Notes under the pieces: generated by a model
Databases searched by the model: none
Seen by the model: only the letters and a program-made list of their open reading frames with translations
What the model was told of the DNA's origin: nothing
Made by a program: the position numbers and the translations under genes
NCBI RefSeq assembly: GCF_015832195.1
Contig: NC_052031.1
Coordinates: 7,193,850 to 7,257,849, forward strand
Length of the DNA stretch: 64,000 nt
DNA from: Motacilla alba alba
Lineage: Eukaryota > Chordata > Aves > Passeriformes > Motacillidae
Direction: 5' to 3'
In this document: positions 13,282 to 23,739 of the stretch, piece after piece
Layout: every line of letters starts with the position of its first letter
Position numbering within the stretch: the first letter of the stretch is position 1

Positions 13282-14825
13282 TCTGATTTTATGGTCATTC
13301 TTCTCTGGTGCCACATGAATCTCTGCAGTCTGGGTGGGGGGCTGAATTCAGGATGGGATTAAATCTACAGAAATAGCCCATGGCCCCTTGCTGTGGAAGG
13401 AAGGAGGAAGGGATGAGAACCTGCATTCAGGTGTCTGTCTGCTGGAGGCCACCTTTTGCCTGTACTAGGCACACTGTTGCCTGAGTGGCATCTGAACTGC
13501 TCTGCACGTGTTTTTGGGTACTGAACCTCTGCTCTGGTAGCTTCAGTTAAATAACACAGCAATAATGACTAATGCACAGCCATTCCCAAAAATGAGATGT
13601 GTGCAGGGGAAAGAGGGAGATTCTCCTTAGAAAGGAAAAGTCTAAAATAAATTAAAATGTAGTAAAGCTCCAGGAGCTGTTTGCAGTGGGGTTCTGTGGT
13701 TTACAGTGCCCTTGGCTGACTTGATCCACCCTTCCCCGACCATCTAATAGGAGGACAAGAACACCTTACTCACTGCCAGGACACTAACAAGAGGTGACCT
13801 CTAACCCTGCTTAGAAAGGAAAATAATCCTTGCTCCTCCTGGCAGACAGGACACACCTCCTTCTGCTGCTAAAGCCATGCCTGGAGATTGGCCCAGTGGG
13901 TAAGTTTAATGTGCAGGATACTGCCATGGCTAACGGGTGTGAGGCTCTTGTCTTTTCTCCAGGAGCAGGAATCTGTATTTCAGGAGCTGTATTTGAGACT
14001 TTAGGCTTGTCCCTGTTCTGCTGCTCAAGGCCAGAACTAGGATTGAGTCTCTAATTAGTCACCAATTTTCTTATCCTAAAATAATAACTGCATTGATCTG
14101 TAAGACTTCCTTGCTATTCAGCTATATTTTTTCAACTGAGATTTATTTATAAAGGCAAGGTGTACATTTACCTTCTGTGCAACACAGGCAAATTTGGACA
14201 TTGATTTTGTATTTTTTTCTAGCTAGCTCTTGAAATGGATGAAAACCAATGATTTGCAGATTTTGGCAAAGTCATTGACAGGTATGGCCACACAGTGGCA
14301 AGCAAAGCAATTAAGCAGGATGAGGATAGACAATCTCAGCAATGAGAAGGCTCTGCCATGAAAAAATATTGTGCAAGTGTTCCAGATACCTTGGCTCAAT
14401 TCTTTATGGATATTCCTACATATCCTAAGTCATCGATATTCACCACAAATCAGAAAAAAATAGTACATGAAAAATAAAATTTCAGGTTTGTATATGTTAT
14501 CTGACTTTTAAGCCTGCAATAATCCTTTGGGTCTTCCTCTTAAGCTGCTTGTAGCAATCATAAAGCTAAATTGTGCTTTAAATTAAACCTGGCAACTTCT
14601 AGTAAAACTTGATTTCAGGAGCTAAGGATCTAAGAGCCATTCTGATAACATCAAATGAATTCTAAAACTATCCTAAAATTTTTGGAGTTGACACCTGCAG
14701 TCTGATAAATTGGTGCTTTCCATGTCGTAAGCAGAAGGTGGGGGGAAAAAAATGGAAAAATTAGTCTGTACCCAGCTTGGAGCTTACATCCATCTACATC
14801 TTCCTGACACCCTTGTTCAAGTAGA
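13282..14825. other. Unique non-coding sequence
   Basis: AT-leaning DNA with no recognised repeat or gene. It would be the start of an intron if the exon ending at 13275 is real. Confidence 0.5.
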
Positions 14826-15217
14826 CAAGGAAAGAGGAGGATTTGGGGTGACTCAGTTGGGGCCTTCCAGTATGTAAAGGGAGCCTACAAGAAAGATGGA
14901 GAGCGACTTTTTACAAGAGCCTGGAGTGACAGGAGAAGAGGAATGGATTCAGACTGGAAGAGGGTAAGCTTAGACTGGATATTAGAAAGAAGTTTTTTAC
15001 TGTGAGGATGGTGAGACACTGGAACAGGCATCCTAGAGAAGCTGTGGTCACCTGACCCACCCAGATGTGGTCGTCCCATCCTTGGATGTGCACAAGGCCA
15101 GTTTGGATGGAGCTTGACCACCCTGGTCTAGTGAAAGGTGTCCCTGCCCATGGCAGGGGGTTGGAATGAGATGATCTTTAATGTCCCTTCAAACCCAGGC
15201 CATTCCATATTCTATGA
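14826..15217 (+). mobile_element. CR1 retrotransposon, 5'-truncated 3' end with ORF2 C-terminus
   Basis: This is the clearest CR1 in the window. Translation from 14962 gives [20 protein letters not shown], the conserved C-terminal motif of CR1 ORF2 (reverse transcriptase/endonuclease polyprotein), continuing through NRHPRE before a stop near 15055. Upstream the 'ggccttccagtatgtaaagg' and 'gactttttacaagagcctgg' blocks are also CR1 ORF2. The 3' end has 'ggtgtccctgcccatggcag', 'gatgatctttaatgtccctt' and the decayed terminal repeat 'ccattccatattctatgaa'. Only the last 0.4 kb is present and it carries stops, so it is a dead insertion. Confidence 0.95.
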
Positions 15218-16530
15218 AGAGTACCCAAGCAATGTAAGATGCTTTATTGTCCATGCATGTTTATCATTCTCCCTCCTGAATCCCAGCTGTGGGTTTTTCC
15301 CAGACATTTAAAGGAGGTAGGAAAATGACTTCTGCTTGGATGTGCACTTCAGGAGCTGAGCAGGTATGATCAACCTTGTGGCATGGCAAACTACCTGGGG
15401 CCTTGTCAGTGACTGCATGTTGGAAACTGGCATGCACTTTTGAGGTAACACTCCATGGTGCAGTAGGGTTGAGCTAAGGCACCATCCAGCACTCCCAAGA
15501 AATGCACTCCTTCCCAGAAGGTGTTTCCAGAAAAGGAACCGGTCTCAGCTGAAGTGGGGCAACTTCTCTTTGGCTGCTCTGCACTCAACACACTCCCTTG
15601 CTATTTAGCTTGTGCTCTCACTTGGTGGGTTTCAAACTTCGTGGAGAAATTTGGAGAAGTAGCCCTGGAGGAGCCTAAAGCAAATCATGGAGTGTCCCAA
15701 AAGCCAGGCCCTCCTCAGCTGAAGGCAGGATCATCCCTTGCCATGATCGATGGCCCTGGTGCTGGGGCCAGGCATTGTGTGCTCTGGAGGGGTCATCACC
15801 ACACAACACCTTAAATCAACCTGTCTTCCCTCACATTTAAAACTTCCCCTGATTAATGATGCTGAAAACCTGATAAATGAGAATCAGCCAAGTTGTGCAT
15901 ACAGATATCTGGGCAGATTAAATAATTAATCATCCTGTAATTAATAAAGACAGATACTGGCTTTTTCTGAACTTTCCCTCCTCCTCTTCTCACACAGACT
16001 TTCAAAAGGTTTTTGACAAAAATAACTACAGACACCAGCCACTAATCCTGCTTTCTGGGGGAGGGGGCCCTGCTGCTTTATAAACGTGGCAAAATCTGCG
16101 CATACATTTGAGCAGTAATGAGATCTCCAGGGCAAAGCATGACATCTGCTCCAGAACTTCTAAAATACAGGTTAATTTACACCAACCAAACCTCTTTGAA
16201 GCCAGGAGGTTTGATTTTCACTTGTAGACTTAATGTAGTAGTGTCTGACAAGCATCCAGCCCTCAAAGGCCTTGCCATTACTTAGCTCCCAGTAAACGAG
16301 CCTATCAAAGCACTTTATAAATAATACAACCAAATAATCCGTTGGCACAGGAGCAGCTGAGTCCTTGGGCACCATCATGCCAGTGGTCACTTGACCCAGA
16401 GGTGGCCACTCCTGCAGGGATGGACCAAATGCTCTCAACCTCACCATTACTTCTGCTGTAGAAACCAAGAAATTCAAGCTCCCACGGATAAAACAAATGG
16501 ATCTAATAGAAAAGGCAAAACTAAAGTTTG
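15218..16530. other. Unique non-coding sequence
   Basis: No recognised repeat or gene. A 148-codon open frame on the minus strand (16172-16618) has chance-expected length and no recognisable motif. Confidence 0.5.
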
Positions 16531-16571
16531 AGTTTGTTTTTTCAGAGGAGAGTTTGTTTTTTTCAGAGGAG
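16531..16571. repeat. Perfect-looking tandem duplication of about 20 bp
   Basis: The unit agtttg-(T)n-cagaggag is present at 16531-16550 and again at 16551-16571. The two copies differ only by one T in the homopolymer, which suggests a recent duplication. Confidence 0.9.
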
Positions 16572-16636
16572 ACCAAGCTACTTATTTCCTTATTTCCCTT
16601 ACTTTTCGGGTCAAACACTGCATTTCTTGTTTCTTC

Positions 16637-16770
16637 TGTGTTTTTTGTTTGTTTGTTTGTTTTTGGTTTTTTTGTTGTTGTTGTTGGTCTGTTGGTTTTT
16701 TGTTTGGTTGGTTGTTTTTTTTTTGTTTTTCTTCTTTTTTTTTTTTTTTTTTTGAGTTTGTTTTATTTGG
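16637..16770. repeat. T/TTTG/TTG low-complexity tract
   Basis: About 130 bases made of TTTG repeats, TTG repeats, and long T runs including one of about 20. Read on the minus strand it is an A/CAAA/CAA-rich tract. I see no retrotransposon body attached, so simple slippage expansion is the economical reading. Confidence 0.9.
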
Positions 16771-17075
16771 CTTTTTAAAGAGAGAAAAAATAGCCAAGGT
16801 ATTACAACAAAATTATCAATGTAGTTATTTTCTTTTTAATACATCTAGAAGGCAGGGACCATTTGTGGTGGATGATGGTGGAACTGGGCCATTTGTTCAA
16901 GAGCTGTACAGAAATTCTTCCAGGTGATGGTTCCTCCAACCCTTTGCACCTTCTTGTCAGAGCATATTCATTTCTGACCCTTCATTTCGGGTCCTCATGG
17001 AATTAAAAATGGTTCTTAGGACAAACACAGTATTTTTCTTAGGACAAAACCAATGTTCTAGTTGTCTAACATAAG

Positions 17076-17076
<1 letters not shown>

Positions 17077-17135
<59 letters not shown>

Positions 17136-17169
17136 GTATTATTATTATTTTTGTATTATTATTTTTTTT
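17077..17169. repeat. (ATT)n microsatellite
   Basis: A near-perfect TTA trinucleotide array runs from about 17077 to 17136, followed by interrupted copies ('gtattattattatttttg') up to 17169. The uninterrupted core of about 20 units makes length polymorphism likely. Confidence 0.97.
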
Positions 17170-19071
17170 GACACAGGTGCCCAACAGAACCTTTCACTTT
17201 TGTTAAACCAATTTATCTAAAGTAGTTTATCCTTGGGAAGACTCACTGAGAGCTCAATTACACCCTATTAGCATTTGCATGAGGAGATTTTGTACAGGAC
17301 CCAGTTCTTCAAGCTGAAGTTAAGTTCATAATGAGCTCTCAGGGACAACAGTTGAGGCTGAGCAAATTTAGACTGCAAATAAGGGTATCACCTTTTTCCT
17401 TGTTTCATTTTGTAGCTTATTTTTTATGTTGTTAAGAAGAATGTTTGCTAATATCTACAACAACCTACTAGGGGAATATAGCAGCATATTGACCAGCTGC
17501 AGATTTCCAAGCAACTCTTTCAAAAAATATATTCTACTTGCTTTTCAAAAGTTATGGACTTAATACAGAAATCACTGGATTATTTTCTGATGCAGAAGGC
17601 TACTAATGTTTTCTGTCCCTTGAAATCCATGAACTCACAAATTTGAATGACATAAAGCAATTGAAAAGCAAAGGCCACTAGGACAGAGAATGAGTCAGGT
17701 GCAGATGTGTCTTAGACAAATCAATTTATTTTCCCTTGTCTGAAAGGCCCTTCTGACAAATTATTTAATGAGATTATCCTAAATCTTTTTCACAGAAGTC
17801 AGCCTTAAATCTGATTTTAGAGATTACCTGCTGCAATAATCCAGACATAATTCCTAAAATGCACTCAGGAATGCTGGGTCCAGGATAGGACACATTTAGG
17901 CTACAGAAGAGCTGCAAATACCCCGAGAAGCCCTGGGAGACTCTGGGAAAAGTTACTGTCTGTTTTGTACACTTGCCAAACACAAATCAAATATATTAAA
18001 AATATAAAAAAAAAAAGAGAGCAAAATTAATGGAGCTTTATGGACATTACCAGGAATGCAGCAGGAAGTAATCAAGTACAAGATCACGTTGCTTGTGTGA
18101 CTGTTGCCATGACATTCAAAAAGCACTTAGTGTTATCATAGACTATGAATATTCTGTTGGCTGATTGATAGTCTGTGGCTTTTTTTCCTTGTAAGCAAAT
18201 GCAATGACAATATTAAGCAATTACTGATAATGTCACCCAGCTGCTTTCCTGCTGCCTGGGTGACAGGAATTCTGAACTGCAGAAAAAACAAATTTAGTGA
18301 AGGATGGAGCGTCACCCTCTGCTCGCTGGCGTTGTGTTTGACCAGGCACAGCACAGCAGAAGGCTTCATTTTCAGCAAATGAAAGAAACACATCCTCAGT
18401 AAACTTTACTAGGGGAAGTACCATGGGGCTTATTTAGCTTTGATTAGATCAATGAGACTCTCTAAACACAGCAATTAAAAATACAATTGGTAGCAATGTA
18501 GCCGGCTTTAAGCATCTGCACGCCTGAGAAGTTCATACAGGAATAAACTTGTTAAAGTACATTTCCTGATTAGTAAATAATCAATATGCAAGGTACTTGG
18601 TAGCTTCACATGGAGCAATGATAAGGGTCAAATTTTCCTCAGCTAAGTGTTTCCCCAGCCTGCTGCCAAGAGCCACTGCATAGGGCTTAATTTATGGGTT
18701 ATTTACCAGATTGTGTCCATCTTTTCCCTTAATTATCCAGCAAGGACTATATGTCCCAGCATGCAACGTCTGACTGTGAGCCAAGCAGAATTCTGGGCTT
18801 GGATCAAGGACTAAATGTTGGCTCCTGCTCTTGCTGGGTGTGATGGAGTCACTGGAAGCATAATGGGAAGATCTGCAGTGAAGCTTGGGATTTGGGACTG
18901 TAGCCTTTGGCTACAAACTTGACCTGGATCTGATGGCCAGGACTAAAATACCTGCACCTTATGAAACTACTTTCAACACTGAGGACTTGGCAGATACCTC
19001 CACTATTTCATTCTTGAAACAGGGGGAGTTTTAGCTGCACCTCTGAGCCAAGGTTTTATTACTTGTCCCAG
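17170..19071. other. Unique non-coding sequence
   Basis: AT-rich single-copy-looking DNA, including an ATTTGCAT octamer at 17273-17280 that I treat as chance. No gene or repeat is recognised. Confidence 0.5.
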
Positions 19072-19157
19072 AAAAGAGAAATCCAGGTCACACTTCAGAG
19101 ATGCAGAGAGGTCATCTCCTCCCAGCACTTGTGCTGCTCCCTCCTGAGGTTCTCAGG
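19072..19157 (+). other. Weak candidate exon of 86 nt
   Basis: A plausible acceptor ('ttttattacttgtcccag', ending at 19071) and a good donor (CAGG|GTAAGA, intron from 19158) enclose 86 bases that stay open in frame 1 (28 codons plus two bases). Frame 1 is the phase that would follow the 13175-13275 candidate. The peptide, starting KREIQVTLQRCREV, is not recognised. Open frames this short are common by chance. Confidence 0.12.
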
Positions 19158-19685
19158 GTAAGAAGATCTGGTCCAAAATGTGCAGAGTCTCAGTTTTATG
19201 GCTTGCAGGGGAGGTTAAAAGCTGGATTCTTGCTTGCTGTGAATCATTGCTTCACGTGAAGTCAAAGCAAATATCTTTACACATGATAAAGATTCAACCC
19301 TAAATTTATAGGGATTATAGTCTCTCTAAACCCTATAAAATATAACAGAGGTGAATATCCTGCTCATGGGCTTTTAAAGCATTTTATGTCAGGGCTTTTA
19401 TTTTATTTTACATTAATTTTTATAGGGGGTTTAAAGTAAACCTGTAGCAATAATAGTATTTTCTCTTATATTTTACAACACTTTGCCAATAAAAATTGGC
19501 ATTTTGGTATGTGCAGAGAGAAAAATATCAGAGGCTGACGAATTAGAAAAAATGTGAGAGGTTTCACAACAAAAACAGGCAGTAGCTTACCAGCTGGGTA
19601 AATCTTCATGACATGTAAAAGATAATTTCAAAAATAGTGTTTTGAATCCCAAAGTGCACATGAATCAAGAGCAAAATGCTATATT

Positions 19686-19765
<80 letters not shown>
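19686..19765. repeat. Compound microsatellite (AAC)n(AAT)n
   Basis: About 16 CAA/AAC units (19686-19733) pass without interruption into about 10 AAT units (19734-19765), then an AT-rich tail with 'aaaataaaaatatattt'. The abrupt C-to-T switch in phase suggests one array that mutated and expanded twice. Confidence 0.97.
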
Positions 19766-19766
<1 letters not shown>

Positions 19767-19934
19767 TAAAAATAAAAATATATTTAAAGGCAGATGTCAT
19801 CTGAGAGATGAGTTCAGGACGTAGATGAAGGGGGATGTAGGACACACAGACTGTTTCCACATTTGCACACCACCTTCTAATAAAGTATTGGACAATTTCT
19901 GGAAGACAACAGTGGGAATGATTAGTATAGAAAA

Positions 19935-20180
19935 CATGACCAGTGAAGAAAGGTTAAGTGATGCAGGTTTCTGTGGTCCAGAAAAGAAAGAGAAGCCTGA
20001 GGGGCTGTGAAACAGATTGTGATGGAAAGGTGTAAGATAGGGCAGGGATTAATCACAGGAGAAGGACAATCTGGTTTACTCTGCAGGAAGAAATTAAGTG
20101 GGCTTAGAAAAACCTCTTTAAGGGTAAGACTAGATGAGCACTGAGAGAGGAGCTGGTTACCTGGGAGTCAAATCTCCTCT
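19935..20180 (+). mobile_element. Ancient CR1-like fragment
   Basis: Degraded blocks follow CR1 ORF2 order: 'agtgaagaaaggttaagtga', 'agagaagcctgaggggctgt', 'agggcagggattaatcacag' and 'ggaagaaattaagtgggctt'. Substitutions and small indels are numerous and the 3' terminal repeat is missing. I call it by block order rather than continuous identity, so the boundaries are rough. Confidence 0.5.
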
Positions 20181-22870
20181 TTGAAATATTGAGAACAGTT
20201 TGTGCATAGTCCTACAGTGAACAGTGCAAATGTGCCTGTTTTCTGTCCAAGCCTGAGAGCCTCCCAAGTCTAATTTTTAAATAAATTTTACTATATACGG
20301 AGATAGTTTGACATATGCTGTTTCCTGAGCAGTTTACAAACAGACAGAGCTTCAGAATATTCTTTTGAAAGGTGTGTAGGTGGGCAGGTATTACAACTTC
20401 AGTGTACAAAACTGGGGGAGAGAAAAACATAGGTTAAGTAATCTCCCTAAGGCCAAGGAAGCAACAAGCATGTCAGACAAGGTTCAGCTACAAGCATTTC
20501 TGCATCCAGCAATCCTCAGAAGCCCACACACACCCTTTCCATCTCAGAGCATCTACCTTTCAGGGCTCACTTTTCATCTGGTTCTATTTTCATACAGTTG
20601 CCTGGCAGCTTCCTTGTTTTTTGCCTCCTGAGCACTTTGCTGGTCACCACATCAATAATTGCACAGTTTGAGTGTGTGGCTGCCTTATGACAGGTGAACA
20701 CAGCTCCTAACCAGCCTCCAAAACCCTCTACCAAAGCTCTGCTGAACTGCCTAAAGCATAGGAGTGACCCAAGATTTTGTCCCAGTGAGCAAAAGTCTGC
20801 CACCAAGGACTGCACCAAACCTCCAGGAAAACAAGGTGGATCAGACTGGAGGAGAGTTTTGCTTCTAGCCTGGAAGATGGTCAGCACATGGCAAGAGTGC
20901 AGGTATCAGTGCTCACTGACTGCCCAACACATTCCCTTGAACAAATCACCAGGAAAAACCTCCTAGCCAGCTCAGAATGCCAGTTTCAGAGGGGAATAAG
21001 CGATATTTGGGATTTGATCAGCTTTTATATGGCATTGGGATAACGTGAGGGCTGGTGTTTTGTGAGTTCTTGACAAAGGAGGCTGCTCTCTCTGAGCACA
21101 CCACAAACTCGTTTAAAGATGAGAGCTGTGCCTGCCAAAGCAGCAGCCACAGCAGTGGTATCACTTCAGATTGACAGCCATTGCTTTTTTTCTTTATTCC
21201 CTTCATTGTTTTTCAATTCACTTAGAAGGCATCCACGGCCTTGAGGGACTAGGAACAATCACATTTAGAATAGTACAGATGTAATTCAATAATTCTCCTT
21301 TTTTCCTCACTGAGACTTGCTCATTCACCAGAATATCCTTCCACTTCCTTCTACATAAGGTATGGAATACCCTAACACTATGCCACATATTAATTAATCT
21401 GTCATAATCAGCTGGCTGGAGGACCCTGTTATCACCACAGGCTCTTTTAGAGTCAAGCCAGAAAATCTTTATGTCTTGTGTTGGAGGATTGATGCCAAAC
21501 CATGGCTGACTCCTCTGTGGAATTACCTCCTGTATGTGCCACAGCAGCAGCACAGGCCTTCCCAGGCAGCCCCAGCCCCGTGAGCCCCAGCAGTCACAGC
21601 TAATTTGAGCATATGCTGCCATTGGATGGGTGCCACGCAATTAAGAGGATGCCCTCGAGGCATTAACATTCCTCATCTCGAAGTAAAGGCGGGGGGAAGG
21701 CAGCAGAAGTTTATGGGGTGTTATCCACGGGAGTGTGTTATTTCAACAGCATTTGTACAAATCTGGGAGGACGATTCAGGGCTGGGCAGGGAGCCAACAC
21801 AAAGAGGGTTCCGAGGCCTGTGTGGAAAACTCTGGAAGTCCCTGTTTGCTGGAAGAAGATGGTGATGAGGCAGCATGGGGAACCGGTGCTGGACTGGAAA
21901 ATGCTGATTTCACTTCTGACCTGCTCTGTCTGGGACCTGGAGACCTGGGGTTAACCCACACTCTTTAGGTGTTTGTAATCCCTACTCCCAGAAAAAGGCC
22001 CATCAGCTAGATCCCTGTGAAGCCCTGACAACAAAAAGGGTATCAAAGTCTTCATCCCTCCTGAGGAAGAACCGAGACACTGAAAAGCGAGGATGGCAGT
22101 GTTCTTCAGGACCTTGGTATCAAACCAAAGGACCTAAATGTTCCAAAAGACCAGAGCCAAGATCTTGCTATGACAAAGATGGCCAGATCCATCTCTTTTC
22201 CACCAGAGAACTTCTGGGGTGCAGGGCCCCTGTGGGTGAGTTTCTTTGGGATATCACAGAGCCCCTGGCCTGGGGAATCCATCAGCTGAGAGCTCTGAGC
22301 TCCTGCTGCAGCCTTGACTTGGACTGAGAGAAATGGTCATGCTTTGACCAAAACATCTAGGAAGCAAGCAGACTGGAAAAGCTTTGACAGGAAAATTTTA
22401 GGCCAAATTTCTACCCTGTGCTGCTCTTAGAGACTCAGTGAGTCCCATTACTGTCTGGCAGAAGGATCTTGGCTCCATGGTCCATCCCAAGCTGTGTCCA
22501 GATGGTCCATCTCTAGGACTACCTAGGAATGGTAAAAATCTTTGCCTTTGCAAGTCTGGCATGGACAGGACTGTGTCTATCCTCTTTACTAGCATATTAT
22601 AAGGAGGAAAGCACTTGATACCACTCCTCCCTGCCTCACTCCTACATTTAAAAAGGCACAATATATATAGAATAAACAAATTTAAAATACTGCACTGATT
22701 TTGGGAGAATTACATTCTCTCCCACCATTAGTGCATTTATCCCCCAGTGCTAAAATGTGTACACTGAGGCTTCAGCACTGCTGGCTAATTTAGGAGTGCT
22801 GCCATCATCATAAAAGGAAGAAAATCAATTCAAATCAAAATTCCACAAACAAACTATGACCTTATTCATT
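20181..22870. other. Unique non-coding sequence
   Basis: Mostly featureless. A small cluster of CpGs with homeodomain-like ATTA cores lies at 21633-21730. A 29-base splice-site pair at 22207-22235 is too short to trust. No gene is recognised. Confidence 0.5.
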
Positions 22871-22901
22871 TAAAAAAAAAAAAACAAACAAAAAAAAAAA
22901 C
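22871..22901. repeat. A-rich tract
   Basis: Two A runs of 12 and 10 separated by CAAAC. Simple low-complexity sequence. Confidence 0.9.
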
Positions 22902-23675
22902 AATCCCAGCCTCTAAGAGGTGTGGTAGGATGCCAAAGAAGCTGAGAAACCATGCAAGATGCACAGCATTGATTACTGTGTAATAATAATTTCCCTTCAG
23001 CCCACAGACCCCACTGCACCCTTCATTCAGAATTCCAGAGCAGGTCTCTGAGCCTCGTTGGGGGTGGGAGTAACACACACCAGATCTCACTGGGGGCTGC
23101 AGGTTAAATATTGCACTTAGGTTTTATGGAGCAGAAGAGTAGATAAATTCTGTCAAATTAATGTAAATGCTCAGCAATGATTTTTGCTTCTGAGAGTCTT
23201 TAAGTGCTTTTTTAGGGCTTGGAAATATTTCTGTGTTTTTCATTTTGGGAATTGGCATGAATCTCTCCTTGGTCCTTACATTCAGTTTGGTTTGGTTTTG
23301 GTTTTGTTTGTTGAATTTATCAGTTATTTGCTGGAAAATAGAGTTTTAAATAATTCCTTGTTCCTGGTCCTTATTCTGCACTTTCTGGAGCATCATACAG
23401 ACAAAGGAGTGGCCACACTTTTGGCTGAATGCAAACTGGCACAGCTCCTTCAAGGAACAGCTCCCTCAAGGGTGGTGGTATAACACAGGTTTGCATCACT
23501 GAGTCTCTGCCCTGCATTTCATTCCCTTTGGGTTTCATTTTTTGACACTAATTCTTTTACAAGATACGTAATAGACAATGTAGCTTTATTTCATCTCCCT
23601 GTTTGTTCTGTGGGTGATATATCCCAGGGAAGATTAATGATTTAAGCTGATTTAATGGTGTGCATCCTTTCCATA

Positions 23676-23739
23676 GGGGAAAAAAAAAAAGAAAAAAAGA
23701 AAAGGAAAAAAAAAGAAAAAGAAGCCCCTTCTTTTTTCT
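23676..23739. repeat. Purine-rich A/AAAG tract ending in an inverted repeat
   Basis: About 50 bases of A with scattered G (23676-23724) end in AAAAAGAAG, three C bases, then CTTCTTTTT (23716-23736), a perfect 9-bp stem with a 3-base loop. The polypurine strand is followed directly by its own polypyrimidine complement. Confidence 0.85.

Noticed and set aside
16172..16618. 148-codon minus-strand frame
   Set aside because: Chance-expected length and no recognisable domain. It overlaps the 16531-16571 slippage duplication.
17273..17280. ATTTGCAT octamer (also at 6419-6426 and 40893-40900) as POU-factor sites
   Set aside because: About two octamers are expected in this length on both strands, so three isolated copies carry no signal.
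22207..22235. 29-base segment between a good acceptor (ttttccaccag) and GTGAGT, possible microexon
   Set aside because: Too short to judge coding potential, and splice-like pairs at this spacing occur by chance.
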